Below are positions 23,335 through 25,237 of a stretch of 25,237 bases of DNA, piece after piece. Source of the DNA: Coprobacillus sp. (GTDB taxonomy: Bacteria; Bacillota_I; Bacilli_A; RFN20; CAG-826); NCBI GenBank assembly GCA_021203805.1, contig JAJQAM010000059.1:1-25237 (forward strand), read 5' to 3'. Each line of letters starts with the position of its first letter. Position 1 is the stretch's first letter. A program made the position numbers and the translations under genes. Below the pieces are notes generated by a model. The model was not told where the DNA came from. It worked only from the letters and a program-made list of their open reading frames with translations, and searched no databases.

Positions 23335-23362
23335 AAAATACCTTCCCTTAGGATGGTATTTT
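23335..23362. terminator. Terminator-like hairpin between dnaE and the toxin-antitoxin region
   Basis: AAAATACC (23335-23342) pairs perfectly with GGTATTTT (23355-23362). After a T-T mismatch, TCC pairs with GGA around CTTA. The flanking T-run is only four bases on either strand. It could stop - strand transcription coming from nrnA or antisense to the toxin-antitoxin genes before the dnaE promoter. Confidence 0.5.
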
Positions 23363-23553
23363 GCTTGCCATAAGGAAAATGAAAATAAGTGGATATTATG
23401 CCTAGTTAGATCAAATTATGTCGCAATTTTTGGTATACGTATATATCTTTTTCTGACAAATAAATATTTTTTTATTTTTTTTGCGCATTAATGCGGTTTT
23501 TCTACACATATATAATAGGAGGTAATTTATGAACAGCGTTAATTTTCTGCCTA
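23363..23553 (+). other. AT-rich intergenic stretch with a possible upstream start for the antitoxin
   Basis: No independent gene. It holds a 10-bp palindrome TATACGTATA (23434-23443), T-rich runs, a perfect CGCATTAATGCG palindrome (23484-23495) followed by GTTTTT, and TATAAT (23511-23516) adjoining AGGAGG (23517-23522) and an ATG at 23529. That ATG is in frame with the antitoxin and would add 28 residues. The TATAAT there has no -35 at a usable distance. Confidence 0.5.
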
Positions 23554-23582
23554 TTGACTACCTAAAAGGTAGTAAATATAAT
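23554..23582 (+). promoter_or_regulatory. Promoter-operator of the toxin-antitoxin operon
   Basis: TTGACT (23554-23559), exactly 17 nt, then perfect TATAAT (23577-23582). Lying over the -35 and spacer is a perfect inverted repeat, ACTACC (23557-23562) and GGTAGT (23568-23573) with 5 nt between, a natural binding site for the RelB/DinJ dimer. A further half-site GCTACC follows the ribosome binding site. This element lies inside the open frame upstream of the antitoxin. Confidence 0.75.
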
Positions 23583-23612
23583 GATGATAACCTTATAGGG
23601 AGGGCTACCATC

Positions 23613-23900
23613 ATGTATGACTGCAAAATTAATGTTAACACTAACAAGGAAATCAAAGAAAAGGCTACTAAAATCTTTAATGAATTAGGTTTTGACCTCA
23701 CAACGGCAATTAATGTCTTCCTAAGAAAGACAATTATGTGCAATGGTCTTCCTTTTGATTTATATCTTGATGATGACTATGGGGAGCCTAGTGAAGAAAC
23801 TCTTGAAGCTATGAAGGAATGCGATGATATCGCGGAGCATCCTGAAAATCATAAAGGCTACACCGACTTAGATGAAATGTGGAAGGATCTTCATAAGTGA
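23613..23900 (+). CDS. RelB/DinJ-family antitoxin
   Basis: 95 aa. Residues 3-50 form the ribbon-helix-helix DNA-binding domain typical of RelB/DinJ antitoxins (CKINVNTNKEIKEKATKIFNELGFDLTTAINVFLRKTIMCNGLPFDL). A flexible acidic C-terminal tail (PSEETLEAMKECDDIAEHPENHKGYTDLDEMWKDLHK) should wrap the toxin. I chose the start at 23613 because it has GGGAGGG at a proper distance and a strong promoter just upstream, and because family members begin here. The frame is open back to an ATG at 23529, also with a good AGGAGG, so a 123-aa form cannot be excluded. Its stop overlaps the toxin start (GTGA). Expected to neutralise the toxin and repress the operon. Confidence 0.9.
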   Translation: MYDCKINVNTNKEIKEKATKIFNELGFDLTTAINVFLRKTIMCNGLPFDLYLDDDYGEPSEETLEAMKECDDIAEHPENHKGYTDLDEMWKDLHK

Positions 23901-24178
23901 CTTGCGAAGTCTATTATTCTAATAGATTTAAAAAGGATTTAGCAAAAGTTGAGAAAGGCGGCAAAGACCTAAAAAAGTTATATGCTGTCGTGGAGTTACT
24001 TAAAGAAGGAAAACCTCTTGAAGAGAGATATCGAGACCACAAATTACAGGGCGAATACATTGGATATAGAGAGTGTCATATCGAGCCTGATTGGGTTCTA
24101 ATTTATAAGTATGAGAAAAACCGAATGATTCTCGTCCTTACCCGGACTGGAAGCCATGCCAAAATATTTGATATGTAA
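23897..24178 (+). CDS. YafQ-like RelE-superfamily mRNA interferase toxin
   Basis: 93 aa, GTG start overlapping the antitoxin stop by 4 nt. The RelE-fold ribosome-dependent ribonuclease signature is of the YafQ type: RDHKLQGEYIGYRECHIEPDWVLIYKYE and LTRTGSHAKIF. Residues equivalent to the YafQ active site are all present: H48, H61, D65, W66, H87, F91. The toxin is therefore probably active: it should cut mRNA in the ribosomal A site and arrest translation. No separate promoter; translation is coupled to the antitoxin. No clear terminator follows; only weak AT-rich pairing lies before nrnA. Confidence 0.92.
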   Translation: MTCEVYYSNRFKKDLAKVEKGGKDLKKLYAVVELLKEGKPLEERYRDHKLQGEYIGYRECHIEPDWVLIYKYEKNRMILVLTRTGSHAKIFDM

Positions 24179-24209
24179 TGTTTATTTTTAAATTATATTT
24201 ATAGATAAA

Positions 24210-25214
24210 TTAGTCCCACATAAAGAGTTTATCGAGCTCATCGATAAGACGGGGAAGATCGTCAAGACTCCAAATCTTTGCGCCCGCGGCATTTGGATGT
24301 CCTCCGCCTTCAAAGAGCGAGGCCACTCCATTAATTGGTTTCTCTTTGCTTCGGATTGAGATTCTCCAGCAGTGATCTTTAGGGTCTTCTGTTACTGAGC
24401 ACCAGGCGTTAATACCATTTATATTCTCAAAGAGATTGACATTCTCTTTTCCTCTTTCAGTGGTAATCTTTAATTCGTTTTGGACATCCACTGGAAGGAT
24501 ATAATAGGCTACGCCGTGCTCGCTCACGAAGAAGTGATTTAAAACGTAAGCGGTGGCCCTTAGGTCATCGATATTCTTTTCATACATCTTAAGATAAAGC
24601 TCATTAATATCGATTCCGCATCCAATAAGCATCTCCGCGGTTTCAAAGGTATGGAGATTAGTGGAAGGATATCTAAATCTTCCTGAGTCTCCAATCATTC
24701 CAATAAAGAAATTAGAAGCGGCTTCCTTACTGATATAGGTATTAGGCGCCCCGCATACGAGGTCGACTACAAGCTCGCTAAGCGAGGCCATATCAGTATC
24801 CACTAGCTCGATATCCCCATAGCTATCAACATTAGGGTGGTGGTCTATTTTAATCTTAAATTCTGCTCCTCTCCACCTACTATCCGAGACGCGTGATTCA
24901 TCCGCGCTATCTAGGATAATGGCAAGGAAGGGCTCGTTAAACCACTCGTCCCCGACTTCATCCATCGCTGGGAATACCCTTGGAGTGAAGGTAACATGAT
25001 TGTCTCCGACAATCATTACTTCCTTCCACTCAAAGTTATCTTTAATCCAGTAGGCTAAGCCCACCTGAGAGCCAAGAGCATCGTAGTCCGGCATATTATG
25101 ACGGAAGATACAGATTCTGTTATACTCTTTAATTTTCGCGGTTATCGCTTTATAAAGAGGCTTATGCTCATACTGCTTCGCCTCAATAGCGCTATACTCT
25201 TTCATAAAATTCAT
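24210..25214 (-). CDS. nrnA: DHH-family oligoribonuclease / pAp phosphatase (NrnA)
   Basis: Degrades very short RNA (nanoRNA) and, in characterised homologues, converts 3'-phosphoadenosine 5'-phosphate to AMP. 334 aa (family about 310-330). DHH domain: IFRHNMPDYDALGSQ (His39, Asp43, Asp45), IILDSADESR (Asp102) and KIDHHPN (DHH 124-126), the manganese ligands. C-terminal DHHA1 domain with GGGHPNAAGAK near residues 308-318. The ATG at 25214 has GAGG about 10 nt upstream; Met4 is an alternative. In B. subtilis nrnA lies close to dnaE on the same strand, so the toxin-antitoxin cassette here separates an otherwise conserved neighbourhood. Confidence 0.92.
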   Translation of the reverse strand: MNFMKEYSAIEAKQYEHKPLYKAITAKIKEYNRICIFRHNMPDYDALGSQVGLAYWIKDNFEWKEVMIVGDNHVTFTPRVFPAMDEVGDEWFNEPFLAIILDSADESRVSDSRWRGAEFKIKIDHHPNVDSYGDIELVDTDMASLSELVVDLVCGAPNTYISKEAASNFFIGMIGDSGRFRYPSTNLHTFETAEMLIGCGIDINELYLKMYEKNIDDLRATAYVLNHFFVSEHGVAYYILPVDVQNELKITTERGKENVNLFENINGINAWCSVTEDPKDHCWRISIRSKEKPINGVASLFEGGGHPNAAGAKIWSLDDLPRLIDELDKLFMWD

Positions 25215-25237
25215 AATATAAATTCCTCTTTCTATAT

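Noticed and set aside
23434..23443. TATACGTATA palindrome sharing GTATACG with the repeat before ezrA, as a common operator
   Set aside because: Only seven bases are shared in AT-rich DNA, too little for a claim.
23481..23501. CGCATTAATGCG followed by GTTTTT as a terminator
   Set aside because: The stem is a gapless palindrome with no room for a loop beyond unpaired central bases, and no gene ends before it on the + strand.
24179..24212. ATTTAT/ATAAAT pairing after the toxin gene as a terminator
   Set aside because: Pure A-T stem with a two-base loop and no T-run; not convincing.
1..25237. CRISPR array, prophage, transposase or tRNA/rRNA genes
   Set aside because: No regularly spaced repeats, phage or transposase proteins, or cloverleaf-like sequences were seen.

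Overview
The window looks like a chromosomal segment from a low- to mid-GC Bacillota (Bacilli) bacterium, most likely an uncultured, gut-type, reduced-genome lineage near the Erysipelotrichia/RF39-like clades. That placement is inference. The reasons are Bacilli-only genes (ezrA, the dnaB/dnaI helicase-loading pair, dnaE next to nrnA), Bacillus-like gene order (rpsD ... ezrA-iscS-thiI; infC-rpmI-rplT), and protein economies such as a ThrRS without its TGS domain and a MutM-CoaE fusion. TGA is used as a stop (dnaB, antitoxin, ROK kinase), so this is not the Mycoplasma code.

Layout. (1) 1-4735: two paralogous large secreted proteins on the + strand flank rpsD on the - strand. The first is cut by the window edge. 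The second is an intact lipoprotein whose upstream region carries a 16-T homopolymer. rpsD has its own promoter and an S4-type autoregulatory leader. (2) 4822-8956: ezrA-iscS-thiI, a tight + strand operon for division-ring control, sulfur mobilisation and tRNA thiolation, ending in a terminator shared with the convergent rplT. (3) 8979-13949: two - strand transcription units, pfkA-ROK kinase-thrS, then infC-rpmI-rplT with its own promoter and leader. infC appears to start at a rare AUC codon. (4) 13968-16296: dnaB-dnaI on the + strand, preceded by DnaA-box-like sites and a promoter so close to the start that the mRNA may be leaderless. (5) 16277-23331: dnaE-polA-mutM/coaE, an overlapping - strand operon of DNA replication and repair enzymes. 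(6) 23554-24178: a RelB/DinJ-YafQ-like toxin-antitoxin cassette on the + strand, placed between dnaE and nrnA, with a promoter-operator inside what would otherwise be read as an N-terminal extension of the antitoxin. (7) 24210-25214: nrnA on the - strand.

Most of the window is core housekeeping. The accessory parts are the lipoprotein paralogs and the toxin-antitoxin cassette. I see no CRISPR array, prophage, insertion sequence, rRNA or tRNA. The most interesting signals are regulatory: the AUC start of infC, the homopolymer in front of the lipoprotein, the promoter/operator hidden in the antitoxin ORF, and the apparently leaderless dnaB and dnaE.
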